64,000 bases of DNA. Source: Agelaius tricolor (taxonomy: Eukaryota; Chordata; Aves; Passeriformes; Icteridae). Both the position numbers and the translations under genes were made by a program. Of this stretch, positions 1 to 10,882 are shown one piece after another. Below the pieces are notes generated by a model, which saw nothing but the letters and a program-made list of their open reading frames with translations, was not told the origin of the DNA and made no database searches. Within the stretch, counting starts at the first letter, position 1. Each line of letters begins with the position of its first letter. The stretch is taken from the NCBI GenBank assembly GCA_023055355.1, contig JALJCS010000001.1:110128881-110192880 (forward strand), given 5' to 3'.

Positions 1-584
1 GTGTGAGCAATGTAAGGATACATGATTTAAACAAATGGTGCTCTCAACAGCAATGGGAGAAAGGAACCTGTTTATATTAGATGGTCTCTCAATCAACAGA
101 GAACAGGGGGTTTTCTACTTGCAGTCTTGGAAGCTGTGTAAGAATAATCCTGAGTGGTGGTTTCTTCTGGGATTTGAAACCAAAGGACAGGAAGCTGAGG
201 GATAATATAAACCTCTGCTGGTTTGCATGCCACAGTAATATTAGAGAAAGAAAAGAAATAGAAACAATTGATGGATAGGAAATGAATCTGAGTTAATAAA
301 CTAAATATTCAGAAATAATGTTATCTTCAGTTCTTAAGAATAGTAAATTCTAATAGATTTTTTTTTACTAAAGGAAATGTGAATGCATTTATTGATAAAC
401 AGTTTGCATGTTCTTATTTTTTAAAAGTACCATTTAGCAGCCTAAAGGCATTCAAAGATGTAACTTAGATGGAAATAGCAGTTATTGTTGAGATTCTCCA
501 CTTGGAATACCTATAGTGATACTTCTGTGAAAAAGAAGCAGCCCCTTGGGAAAATTTCAGACCAAATCATGTTAGTTTTATATT

Positions 585-650
585 AATTTGGACTAGATCA
601 CCTTTAAAGGTCCCTTCCAGCTGCAACTATTCAATGATTCTACAATAATT
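585..650 (+). mobile_element. CR1 LINE 3' end fragment, sense
   Basis: Carries the CR1 terminal block (TTGGACTAGATCACCTTTAA, then AGGTCCCTTCCAG) followed by a decayed ATTCTATG tail (CAATGATTCTACAAT). Only the last ~65 nt of the element remain. Confidence 0.85.
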
Positions 651-2639
651 TCCTCCAAAACTTCATAGTTTATATAGTTTAGATACAGGAAAAATTAATG
701 CCAGTGATTTTCAATGGAATGGAACCACTTATCTCAGAATTTAGAATATCCTGACAATCCTAGAACAGGGACAATCAATAAAGGGGACATCTACACTCAT
801 CTTCAGAAATGGGGAAATCTGTTTGTAGAGGTTGGAGGCCTTTTGGCTGTGAGAATTTTTCAGTTTCAGGTTGGCTAATGAATCTTTCATATCTATAAAG
901 TTCACACTTCACAAAGCTTTTTTCACAGTCTCTTGCTCATTCTAAAGAACACTACTCCATCATTTCCACTTGAATGATATTTTTCAAGCTTTTTTTTTCC
1001 CTCTCTTGTAATAATAATAGTTGCAGTAGAAGTTTCCAAGTTTGTTTTCTTGCCTGCTGTTACCACCAGCAGCCGGAGAGAACATCAGCTGTGGCCACCC
1101 CCAGTGACACACCAAATCTTGAATTAACACCTATGTAGCCAGTGAATAATTTGACCACATTAAAACTGAGTTCAGTGAGTCTGAATACTTTTCTGTACCT
1201 AGAGACTTCATGGTTTTAACATTGTTGGTATAAATTCACTTAGTTTGGTCAGTGTTACCTGCTATAAATGTCAGGTGTGCAATAGGGTTTCTTTTGTTTC
1301 CTGGAGAGTAGAAGAATTACAGCTATAAAATGTTGGTCCAAAATGTTGATTTTGGAATTTGAATTGAAAGAAGGAAAAAGAGAAAAAAAGTCATGCCTGA
1401 AGCTAAAGTTGAAATGTGGTGATTGTTCATAAATTCATTAAATTCTTTTCCCTGTGTGTCAGAAAATGGGGGGAAAAAGCTCTAATTTAAGAAGTTAGGC
1501 TTAAATTATTTATAAATAAGAGATTTTTTAAAAAGTACTTCGATTCAAGCTTATCTTTTGCAAAATAGAGATATTAATTTCACTATTTACTTGATATTTT
1601 TTTCCCTCAGTAATCTAATACCATTTTAAAGGAATCATTCTGTCTCCAATAGATAACAGAGCCCAGGAACATGGTGCATTTTCCAGTTGGCCCACTCCAT
1701 TACACAGGCTGGCTCCATGTAGTTTTCTAAAGACTCTTACATATCTCTAATTTTTTTTCTTCTTTGGTATTTTTAGAAAGATCTTGTTTGTAACTTGAAG
1801 AACATAAACTCAAACAAGCTGTCCGTGATCTTCCTTTGCTGTTTTTGCTCCCTCTGAGCATGTAGCTTATTTTTTTGTATTTTTTCTACTCTGATTGAAT
1901 TGAATATGTTGCTAAAAACCATGAAGAACAAACCAAGAAAAACCCTCTGACCTTTTCTATGATCAGAAGTATGTGAGGTGTGAGTCAAATGAAAAGAGAT
2001 GCTGATGTCTAAATTCATATTAAATGTTCAATCTAACAAATGGGAATATTCAGAAAATATATTCATCATAGTGATCTGTGGGGCTCTTGGATAGCAGTAG
2101 TGTGGTAAAAACCGTGTAGGATGAGGTGTGGGGCTTTTATTTGGAGCTCCTGGGACTGACTTTCACCCAATTTCAGTCTGAAGGCAGCTGAAGGAAGGGC
2201 TGTTCTCTCCTGTAGCTGGAAAAACCTGTGTTCTTAATTTTATATCAGCTGCTTGTCACCCCTGACATTGAAACCATTGAGTATTGAACCTGTAGATGTG
2301 TTCTTTATGCTTTTTAACCTGCTTATTGCCAAAGATGCTTTTGAGGTAATTCTTCTCCAGATATGAGGAAGTCTCTGCAGACTTCATATCAGTATCCAGA
2401 TCCAGCTCTCTGGGCCACCTGAACTGGAAGTCAAGAGAAGGTGAGGTGAAGCAGTCAATCTTGCTTCAGGGACTAGAGAGTACAGTTTTCATAAAGGGAC
2501 AAATATAGTAAATTTTTACATTGAAACCAAGATCTCAGTAGAAGGCAGGGGCTGGGGGGTATGAATTCGTGTTATCTTATTTTCATGATCTGTATGGACT
2601 GAGATCATTGTACGTTCAACATAAAATAAGGCTCTTATC

Positions 2640-2965
2640 AGTCTCTACAGCTCCCTGAAAGGAGGCTGAAGCCAGGTGGGAATTGGTTTCTTCTCCCAGG
2701 TAACAAGTGGTAGGACAAGACCAAATGGCCTCAAATTGTGCTAAAGTAGGTTTGGATTGGATATTAGGAAAATTTTCTGCAGTGAAAGGGTGGTCAAACA
2801 TTGGAACACAGTGTACAGGGAAGTGGTGAAGTCACCATCCCTGGAGGGATTTAGCAGATGTGGCACCTGGGGACATGGCTTAGTGGTGGCATTGCAGTGA
2901 TGGGAGAAGGGTTGGACTCAGTGATCCTAAAAGTATTTTCCAAGCTAAACAATTCTATGTTTTCT
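2640..2965 (+). mobile_element. CR1 LINE 3' fragment, sense
   Basis: Contains the sequence landmarks of an avian CR1 3' region in order: TTCTCCCAGGTAACAAGTGG, AAATGGCCTCAA, TTGGATATTAGGAAAATTTT, ACCATCCCTGGAGGGATTT, and a tail AATTCTATGTTTTCT. It is 5'-truncated, as is typical. Divergence suggests an older copy. Confidence 0.92.
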
Positions 2966-5475
2966 AAAGCCTCAAAATGTGATACAGAGCTTCATCTTCT
3001 AGAGGCCATATATAATCAACTGGTGTTATATTAAATAGTCTTCAGTAAAAAAAATACATTTGACACAAAGTACCTATTAAAAAGAAAATTTATTGTCTTT
3101 TAATCTGCAGATGGACGTTTTTTGTTTTAGACAGCTTGTGATGATTCAGTCATGCTGGTGAACCCTTGTGCAGTGATCCTGAATCATTACCTGTGAGGGT
3201 GCTCTAATGGGCTCCATAATGTAATTATCTCCCCTGGATGTGTGAAGTGAATAAAGCACATCCCTTTGCTGAGTTTTGGAAACCAATTCAGTGTTTTCCC
3301 TCTCTGTGTGTTAGAATAAGAAGCTCAGATGTCACCATTAGTATCACGTGAAATATTACATGGAAAGATTGACGTGAAAACCTGTATTTACCTTTTCTAT
3401 TTAGTTGCCTTCATAAAAGTATCAGGATGCTCTGGAATGTATTTACAGGACTCTATCTTAATTCAGAATATTAATTGGTAATTTTATAGGAGTGTGCTTT
3501 TTACCTAGAAAAGGTGAGAAAATAGGACATTTTAATGCATATTTAATAACACAACAACCTTCCTGCCTCTGAAAAAAAATTCACCCAGGTGAATTTTCTT
3601 GTATAATGAAAACAAAATCGTAGCTCCTGCAGCATTATTCTTGGCTCCCAGCAGTTCCAAGGCATGCAAACATCACCATTCCAGCTCTGTCCTGCAGTTT
3701 AACTGGAAGGATTATGTCACAACATGGTATGTTTGTTTTCCAGCTTTTTGTCTGTTTGTCCATCAAGACGGTTTTGTAGAAGAAGTATCGGTGATTGTTG
3801 ACTTTGGAGGTAGTGGAAGAAAAAATAATTCTGGAAGAAAGAAAAAAAGCAGACAGTCCCATTGAAGTAACTGTGCTTCTGTCACAGGAGAATGAATACT
3901 CCTTTCAACAAATCTATAATTTGCAGAAGTTGCAAAAAGAAAATAGCCGTAAGGTGACTGTTAACATACTTCAGTTCATCCTGCCAAGAAAGTTAACTTC
4001 ATAAAGTCATTAAACCCATGACTACATTTTAAAATATTATTCCCCAGCCATTTCTTCTTAGGCTTTAAAATATCGTTACTGTATATACTACGTTCTTTGT
4101 AATGGGAAAAATTGTAAAATACACTTATTTTACATAAACTCCTAATTATTAACAGAGCTATTTGCGCTCCTATAGTTAAAATCATTTCAACACTTCCGTT
4201 ATTTAAATTTCACTTTTAGGGGTTCATAATTCTGCTGTAATAAAAATATATATTCAGACTCTGAGGTCTCAGACATTGTTTGCAGGTATTAGGGAATTTA
4301 GTCTGTTTTTCTTAAAATAGCTGAGTAATTTATATTGTTTGCTGTTCTTCAATATCATCCCAAACAAAATATTTTGTAATGTGGACCTAATTTCAAAACT
4401 AAAAAAATTAAGAGGAGTGTGTTGGAACTGCTGCAGCCCCAAATTCTGTGACTGGCACCGAGGCTTGGAGAAGGGAGATGGTGGGAAATTCTTGGCATAA
4501 CTGCTCCATTGCCATGTGGTAACCTCCTGTATGAGCAGTTCCTGCAGGATTTTCTATCCCACCCCTCATCTGGTGTCATGGGCAGTGCTGCTCCCTGAAT
4601 GAAACCCTCCGTGCTCCCACTGCAGCCAGGGTGAGGCACCTCCTGATTTCAGAGAGCTGAGAAGGCTTTTCTGGAATGACAAATGCTCGGGTGCTCCGAG
4701 ATGGATGGGTTCTTTGGCACGGCTTCCTGAAATCCCCCTTCATCACATAATGACTCAACAGGGCCTTCAGCTCCAGAAATTCAGGAATCGGGCTTATTGC
4801 ATATTAATGGCAACTCTGGGACAGTCAAATAAGACAGTTTGTTATAATACTAATTATAGCAAAGCACTCACGTTGTGGTTTGAATGAGTCAATTATGTGT
4901 GTGTTAAACTATAAATACATCTTCCCCCAGCCTCAGCTGTGTGGGACGTAATTTTTATTTAATTGCTTGGATACATATTTACCTGAGCATACCCTGGTTT
5001 CCCAGGTAAATACATGTACCAATGCATAACTCATTATGGTCTGTTTGAATAAATAATCCATATTTTATAACGGTACAGGAAGTAATTATTTTCTTACTTT
5101 GCTTTCTTAAAGCCAAAGAAATTAAATGCTGTGTGTCCATTCCTTAAAATAAAATAGATGCAGAAGTCGAGGCAATACAAGAATAAAGTTTTCATTGTTT
5201 TGGTAGAAACTGAGAATATTATTCCAGATTTTGATCTTGTGTTTAGCCCAGAATAACTCCATTAAAGTAAACAGTGTTATTCAGGATTTACTTAGATGCA
5301 AACGGGACATGAATTTGGCCTTTGCTCCTTACTCTCCCTTCCTTCATCACAAGACTCCTGCAAGCAGCTCACACACAAGCATTGCTATAAATGTCATTGT
5401 CACATGTTTATAATTTGGAAAAATAAGGTATTTCAGCTACACATGGAAATTAACATACCTGAACTTTTTGTCTTA

Positions 5476-5530
5476 GAGAGTCATGGAATGGTTTGGATTG
5501 GAAGGGGCCAAGAGATCATCCTTGTGCATG
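5476..5530 (-). mobile_element. CR1 LINE 3' end fragment, antisense
   Basis: Begins GAGTCATGGAATGGTTTGGA followed by TTGGAAGGGGCCAAGAGATC, the reverse complement of the CR1 3' terminus. It is truncated after about 55 nt. Confidence 0.85.
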
Positions 5531-6121
5531 TTTGGGAACTAGGGCATGCTTTCCCTTTGGATATTTCTGCCATTGTTTTACATGATATTTGGGAAAGCTG
5601 TGTTGTGTTATCACCATGCTAAGGTCAGGTTTTCTAACACTTTTAAGCTCAGTGGGGCCAAAGTCAGCCTTGGCATAAATCCATTAGCTGCAATAGATTT
5701 ACACCAGAGAGGAATATTGGCTTGTTCTTGGTAATTTTTTTTTTTATCCAACTCTTTATATTTTATGTTAGAAACATAAGTAGCTTGCGTGCCCTCAGAC
5801 TAATCAGAATAAGAAACTGTTTTGCTTATGCCAAAAACTAGAGCTATCGTTTTTCACATTCTTACATTTTTCAAGTGAGATTATGTTACTGTGACTTCTG
5901 AATTCCTGAAATCTCTCTGGTCTCGGTGACTGCAAGAGCCAAGAGAGGGTTGCAAGGGGAAAATCTGAACCTCTTCACGCAGTATTTTTTGTGTTGTGCG
6001 TACCAGATACAGTTAATGTTTTGTGTTCATGTGATTAGTGTGGAAAAAAATTAATGCAGTCCAGTATTATGATTTATGGACTGAATCTTTCGCCCACTGA
6101 ACACTTGCCAAAATGAAAGCT

Positions 6122-6138
6122 CCCCTCCCCCCCTCCCC
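6122..6138. repeat. C-rich tract with G-quadruplex potential on the - strand
   Basis: Runs of 4, 7 and 4 C separated by single T. The complementary strand supplies enough GGG blocks for a four-run quadruplex. A pyrimidine stretch continues to about 6150. Confidence 0.6.
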
Positions 6139-6569
6139 TTCCTCTTCTTTGGATATTAGAAACAGCTACTGTTTTTGTTGATCTTTTTAACTTCTGAATA
6201 GGCCTATTTCAAGTCATAGCAGCATGGGAGCTCAGATTAATAATATACTTATTCAGCCAGTGATACTGAGTGAAACCATTGCTAGTGTGAGTATGAAGGA
6301 TAGGATTTCTTTAAATTATTTTCAGGTGCATTCATGCATTTCTAAAGAAGAATACAGAGCTATTTGAACATAAATTAAATTGCTGTGTATTGATCATGTT
6401 ACAGGTGTGTATGAATTTTAATATCAAGAATTTTGAAGGTGTCTCTTCTTTTGATGACTTTTGTGCTGTGCTCACTATCAGTTTTCCATCAGAGAGTTAA
6501 CAAGGCTAAGGGCAAAAAAGCTTATCCTTTTAATCTCAGTCAATACAGCATTATGTTTTATGCTGAAAT

Positions 6570-6738
6570 TGCTTGTCCACAGAGGTGGTGGATTCCCCAT
6601 CCCTGAAAAAATTCAAGGTCAGACTGGATGGGGCTCTGAGCAGCCTGGTCTAGTTGAAGGTCCCTGCTTGTTACTGGGGGTTGGACTAGATGACCTTTAA
6701 AGATTCCTTCCAGCCCATTCTGTGATTCCATGATGATG
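6570..6738 (+). mobile_element. CR1 LINE 3' fragment, sense
   Basis: Shows AGAGGTGGTGGATTCCCCAT, then the TTCAAGGTCAGACTGGATGG and TTGGACTAGATGACCTTTAA blocks and a tail TTCTGTGATTCCATGATG. It is a fairly well preserved 3' end. The hairpin at 6741-6805 begins immediately beyond it. Confidence 0.92.
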
Positions 6739-6740
6739 AT

Positions 6741-6805
6741 GGGATTTGCTCCTTTCACCTCTCAAGTCAGAACCAAAGGCTCGTGAGGTGAAAGGAGCAA
6801 ATCCC
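6741..6805. repeat. Perfect 21-bp inverted repeat (hairpin, 23-nt loop)
   Basis: The left arm, 6741-6761 (GGGATTTGCTCCTTTCACCT plus C), is an exact reverse complement of the right arm at 6785-6805. The spacer 6762-6784 is unrelated. Transcribed with the intron it would fold into a 65-nt hairpin. It abuts the tail of the CR1 copy at 6570-6738. Confidence 0.9.
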
Positions 6806-7767
6806 ACTGCCTCTTTTTGCATTTGGGTTGAACCTCCTTAGCACAGTACTTTGATAAGCATCAGCTGTGCAGATAACCCAGGTTACCAGGTTTCTAACCC
6901 TGTTCTGCTTTTGTGTAAAAACCCCAATTTCCTGCACCTACGGAAAGCTTATGTACTTAGTCCTTTACAAAGGAGTTTTTTGCTCTTTACAGCACAATTT
7001 GAGGTGTTCAGGGCCTTTGTAGGCTCTGTCACAGTGGATGTGAGGGCAGTCCATTGCTTCACACTCCTTTGGCCCCCTTTTATCAGTTTTTGTGTCATTC
7101 CTTGCTCAGTCCCATCTTTATTACTTTCACAGCTGAATGGCCTGTTCTGTTCAATAAGGTTTTTCAATTCCTTCATTAATAGAGTCGATGTTGCCTATCA
7201 ATTCATTTTCTTTCTCCCAGATGAAATAAGAACATTCCTAAAAAAGTTCTTCATGTGAGTCTGGTTTGTACTAATGCTAAGTCAAGTAGGGGTAGAGTTT
7301 CTTTCAAAAAATACTTAGGTAAGCTGTTTAAAATTAATATTTGTTATTCTAAAAAATTGGGAGAGCGATCAGCTGCCTTTCCACAGTTGCAGATAAAGTG
7401 CTATGGCAAGAATTTGGCATTTTTACATTGCCTGAGAGAATTATATGTTCATTTTCTGTGCTAAGAGAAGAAAAAAAAATGGCAGCAGGACTTTTTAAAA
7501 GCAATCATTTTAAATATAAACAAAAAAGCTTTTTCTTGAGTTTTGTCAGAGGTCTTCCAGGCTTTTCATAAAATTGTTATTCACTTTTTGGCAAGCAAGA
7601 CTCGAGTGAGTGACACCTTTGAGAGTCCCAGCTTGAGTTTTAGTGCACAGCTTATATTTTGCTATGGACAACCATGCAAAATATTATCCGAATTTATTTA
7701 AAACAAACCCCAGCGAATAAAGTTTTTAACACTGAAAAGGCCATCCTAATTTATTCATTTATTTTAG

Positions 7768-7854
7768 TTGCAGCAAGCAGCTGAAGTTTCTCAGATGAGA
7801 GGAGCTCGAGTCATCTCTGCTGAAGATCTCCTGTTCTTAATGCGCAAAGATAAG
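7768..7854 (+). CDS. SUPT3H: SUPT3H exon: end of N-terminal histone fold (helix 2 to loop 2)
   Basis: 87 nt, 29 codons, phase 0 at both ends. It follows a TTTATTTTAG acceptor and ends AAG|gtacag. The peptide starts [15 protein letters not shown] and continues [14 protein letters not shown], which I recognise as SPT3 (about residues 63-91). It belongs to the N-terminal TAF13-like histone fold: the tail of the long helix 2, the short strand carrying the conserved R-G-A-R-V turn, and the start of helix 3. In SAGA this fold pairs intramolecularly with the C-terminal fold. The preceding exon, encoding the rest of helix 2, is not in the window. The acceptor is oddly doubled: a second AG lies 6 nt downstream at 7772-7773 and stays in frame. 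Confidence 0.95.
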
Positions 7855-9018
7855 GTACAGTACTTAGACGGAAATTTCTCATTGTATGTAGTCAGCTGCT
7901 TTTGTGTTTTCAAGTGCTTTCTTAACCTTTTTAAAGGAATCCATCATCATGAATACCTTTATTTTAGAAGTATAGTTGCTCTGCAATTATATGTGATCAA
8001 GCATGTTATAATCATTCTGTAATATCTGAAATAAAAATTCTTTATTTTCCTATAGCTTCAATTATCAATTGATTTTTTTTTCCTAAAGCTTTAGGGTAGA
8101 TTATATGCGTTAGAGCTCGAAACAATTTCTTAATAAGATATAAATATTGATCCCTATACTTTATGTCCCTTTAATTAAAAATCAATAATTCTGATTTCCC
8201 CCTGCTATGAAGGGTGTCAATGTGATGTCTGACAATGTAATCATTATAGTTTTGTTATTTAGACTGTCTATAAATCCTCTTTATTTTATTTTATAATATT
8301 TTTCCTGTGTTTTATCCCACTAAAATCTCCAAATTTAGGTATGGCCTTGCTTTCTCTGGATAGTAAGTAGAGCAGGTCAACAAGGGAAAAAAATAATTTT
8401 CTCTGCTCACATTTAATAATTATTAAAAAATTGTCAGCTGTTTTTAATTACAGTATTTATTCTTCCTTTATGTTCTTTTCTTCCTTAGTTTCCCTCTTTC
8501 TCTCACCCTTTTCTCCTTTTTTTTCCTTTCCTCATTTGACAGGTGAAACCTAATGAACAAAACTATTTCAAAATTAAACCCCACTAAAACATGAAAATAA
8601 GTTGTAGTTTCTTTATCTGATAAAAGCTGTAAGGTTGTTCTGAAAACAGCGATTGATATGGAGTCAAAGTTCATGTAAATGTGCATTTCTAGCCTAGAGT
8701 TTCCAAAGTAAGCAAACATTTTGGAGCTCCACAAAGAAGCCCGATATCTGAATTTCTCATTTCTGAAAGTCAAACTCATTTCTGTCTCACAGCAAAGTAC
8801 CAAAGAGCTCAAATAAATAATATTTAATATGGATTTGCTACTGTCCTGAGGTACTTTCTATGTATGGATTTTCTGCAGAATTTAAAATGAAAAATATTTT
8901 AAAGGTTATATTTACTGAGTAATGTGCTACACGTTTGTATGTTTGTGTGTTACAAAGTTTATTAAATAAGAAATAACTATGTAATAGTCATGAATATAAA
9001 TGTATTTTTTTCTCACAG
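7855..9018 (+). other. SUPT3H: SUPT3H intron, 1,164 nt
   Basis: AT-rich intron (gtacag to ctcacag). It contains poly-pyrimidine runs near 8460-8535. I see no repeat, RNA gene or conserved-looking block in it. Confidence 0.9.
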
Positions 9019-9109
9019 AAGAAGCTTCGAAGGCTACTTAAATACATGTTTTTTCGAGACTACAAGTCTAAAATTATCAAAGGAATAGAAGAAGATGACA
9101 TCCTCGAAG
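9019..9109 (+). CDS. SUPT3H: SUPT3H exon: helix 3 of N-terminal histone fold and basic/acidic junction
   Basis: 91 nt, 30 codons plus one base, with acceptor tttctcacag and donor GAAG|gtagaa. It continues the preceding exon directly: [18 protein letters not shown], then [12 protein letters not shown]. The first part is the very basic helix 3 and C-terminal extension of the TAF13-like fold. The second part begins the acidic linker. The last base (G) joins AC of the next exon to make Asp. The match to vertebrate SPT3 is close, with only conservative changes relative to what I remember of the human protein. The intron before it is only 1,164 nt. Confidence 0.96.
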
Positions 9110-10745
9110 GTAGAAAAAAAGAAATTACTTAATTTGGGAGAAGCTTGATGTCTTGTAAAAATACTGAACAGCTCAATACATAGTATTAATGTCTTGCTTG
9201 ATAGAGACACAAAAATAGTCTCTTTGGAGGAATTTTGCTGAAAATCTCTGCTTTTCCATTTGAAATATGTGAGCATTTCATCTATCATCCAGATGAACAG
9301 TACGACTTTAATGTCAGAGCTCTGTTGAAGTAAGAAACTAGTCCTGATTAAAGGGCTTATTGATTTCAGCATCTGTATTTTAAATGTACCACCTGCAATT
9401 GAATGGACATTTGTTAAATTATTATCAAAAGGTTTTGATATTGATATTTTTACATGCTTTAAAAAAATAAACCCTTATAATCTGAAGTTACTGGATATTA
9501 ATATATGATGTGGGTGGTTTTTTTCAGTGTGGTTTAACATTTTATACTTTAAATCTCTAGTTTAAATAATGGGAAACACTTTTGTTTCTGCATTCCATGA
9601 GGAAGTCACAGTTTTTATTACCCATGCATTTAAAGGAAAAGCACTTTGAATTAAAAATATATTAATTTATGCCGTATAGTTTCCTGGTTTAAAGTTTTGT
9701 TGATTTCTATTCATATTAGAACCAACATTTCCATTGTAAAAAGTTAAGTTAAAACTTATCATGGCAAATCTAAACCTTACCATACTGTTATAACATCTAG
9801 CAATGTCCACACACAACTTTCTGTATTAAACTTTCTTTCTCAGAGCCTTTTATTATTTTTTTCCCGTACAATGAATTCCTTGTGTTTGGTTCCTCTGAGC
9901 ATCCACATTGATGCTAGATAAACACTGTATTTCTTGCTTTGACTTCATCAAGCAGTGGAGTTTTTGTCAGCTCATTTGAGATTTAATTTGCCTGTGGCAT
10001 TTTATTTTCATGTTTTGTGTGTGCAAGCAATCTAGCAGTATAGCTTCTTACCTGGCAGCTTTGGGGTTTTAATACTTTAGTTTGTGTCACTACTTAAAGC
10101 AAATAAACAATTCTCTTAAGCCTTTTAGATGTTCATGAAAAGCTTCCTAAATGCAGTTTATCCTGGAATTAAAGAATGCCTTTTCTAGTAGGCTTTGATA
10201 ATAAAAGCCATTAATTTTCTTTTGTGAATTTAATGCCTTTATAGATGCTCTGCTGTTAAGAACAACAGCGATCATCTTGCCAGCGCAATGGTCCATCACC
10301 TCTGGAATTGCATCTTAGTGGTCGTGTTAGAGTTTGCTTGAGGGTGTAGATAATGAGGATATTCTGCATGTGTTCAGGGAAGAACATTTCCTCAATATAT
10401 TCTGCTCTGTGACTCAAGTTCTTTCTACCAAAGAGGGGTTGTTTCCTCTAGAGCTGTGTCCACTGTGGACTCTTTGGTGAGAAGTAATGATATATGGGCA
10501 GCAGATTAGTTTTCTCTAGATTCTGAAAAACTACTTCGTTATACTAAAAAATACTAAAGATGATGTTTTGCTGTTACTGGAGCAGAGCAGTGACATCACC
10601 TTGTTCAGGTAGCACAGCTTGTGTGAGGGGCACAATAAAGAGCAGGCCTTTTCTGCTCAGTGCTGGTTCTAAATCATGTCACTCTGAGTGATGCTTGGAG
10701 AAGCCAAATAGGTTAAGTTTGTTGTTCTTGCTTGTCTTTATGAAG
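9110..10745 (+). other. SUPT3H: SUPT3H intron, 1,636 nt
   Basis: AT-rich intron from gtagaa to tatgaag. The last 400 nt are less AT-rich. I see no transposon copy or structured element. Confidence 0.9.
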
Positions 10746-10882
10746 ACAAATTCAACAGCAATAACACCAACAAGCGGCAGAAGCTGGCCCAGGACTTCCT
10801 CAACTCCATTGACCAGACTGGAGAGCTCTTGGCCATGTTTGAGGATGATGAGATTGATGATGTCAAGCAGGAACGCATGGAG
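10746..10882 (+). CDS. SUPT3H: SUPT3H exon: central linker with acidic helix
   Basis: 137 nt: two bases completing a split Asp codon, then 45 codons. The peptide includes [20 protein letters not shown], then [20 protein letters not shown] and QERME. It is the region between the two histone folds: an Asn-rich stretch, a basic KRQK patch, a helix, and the acidic FEDDEIDD segment. The Asn-rich start differs most from mammals, as expected for a disordered linker. The acceptor (gtctttatgaag) has a weaker pyrimidine tract than its neighbours and AAG instead of CAG or TAG; the donor is GAG|gtaatt. The Glu ending this exon joins Arg of the exon at 36861, across an intron of 25,978 nt. Confidence 0.95.

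Larger units (their letters stand above)
1..7767 (+). other. SUPT3H: SUPT3H intron, 3' part (begins before the window)
   Basis: No exon was found. The missing N-terminal histone-fold exon was looked for and is not here. Contents: CR1 pieces near 585, 2640, 5476 and 6570; a C-rich tract at 6122-6138; a 21-bp perfect inverted repeat at 6741-6805. The stretch at about 4400-4800 is GC-richer than its surroundings but unrecognised. The stretch 4860-5060 is repeat-free and compositionally distinct. The remainder is AT-rich DNA with no recognisable element; short open frames such as 3599-3865 have no coding character. Confidence 0.85.

Noticed and set aside
6851..7258. 135-codon open frame on the + strand
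   Set aside because: No recognisable domain, Phe/Leu-rich composition typical of AT-rich intron, and no splice or promoter support.
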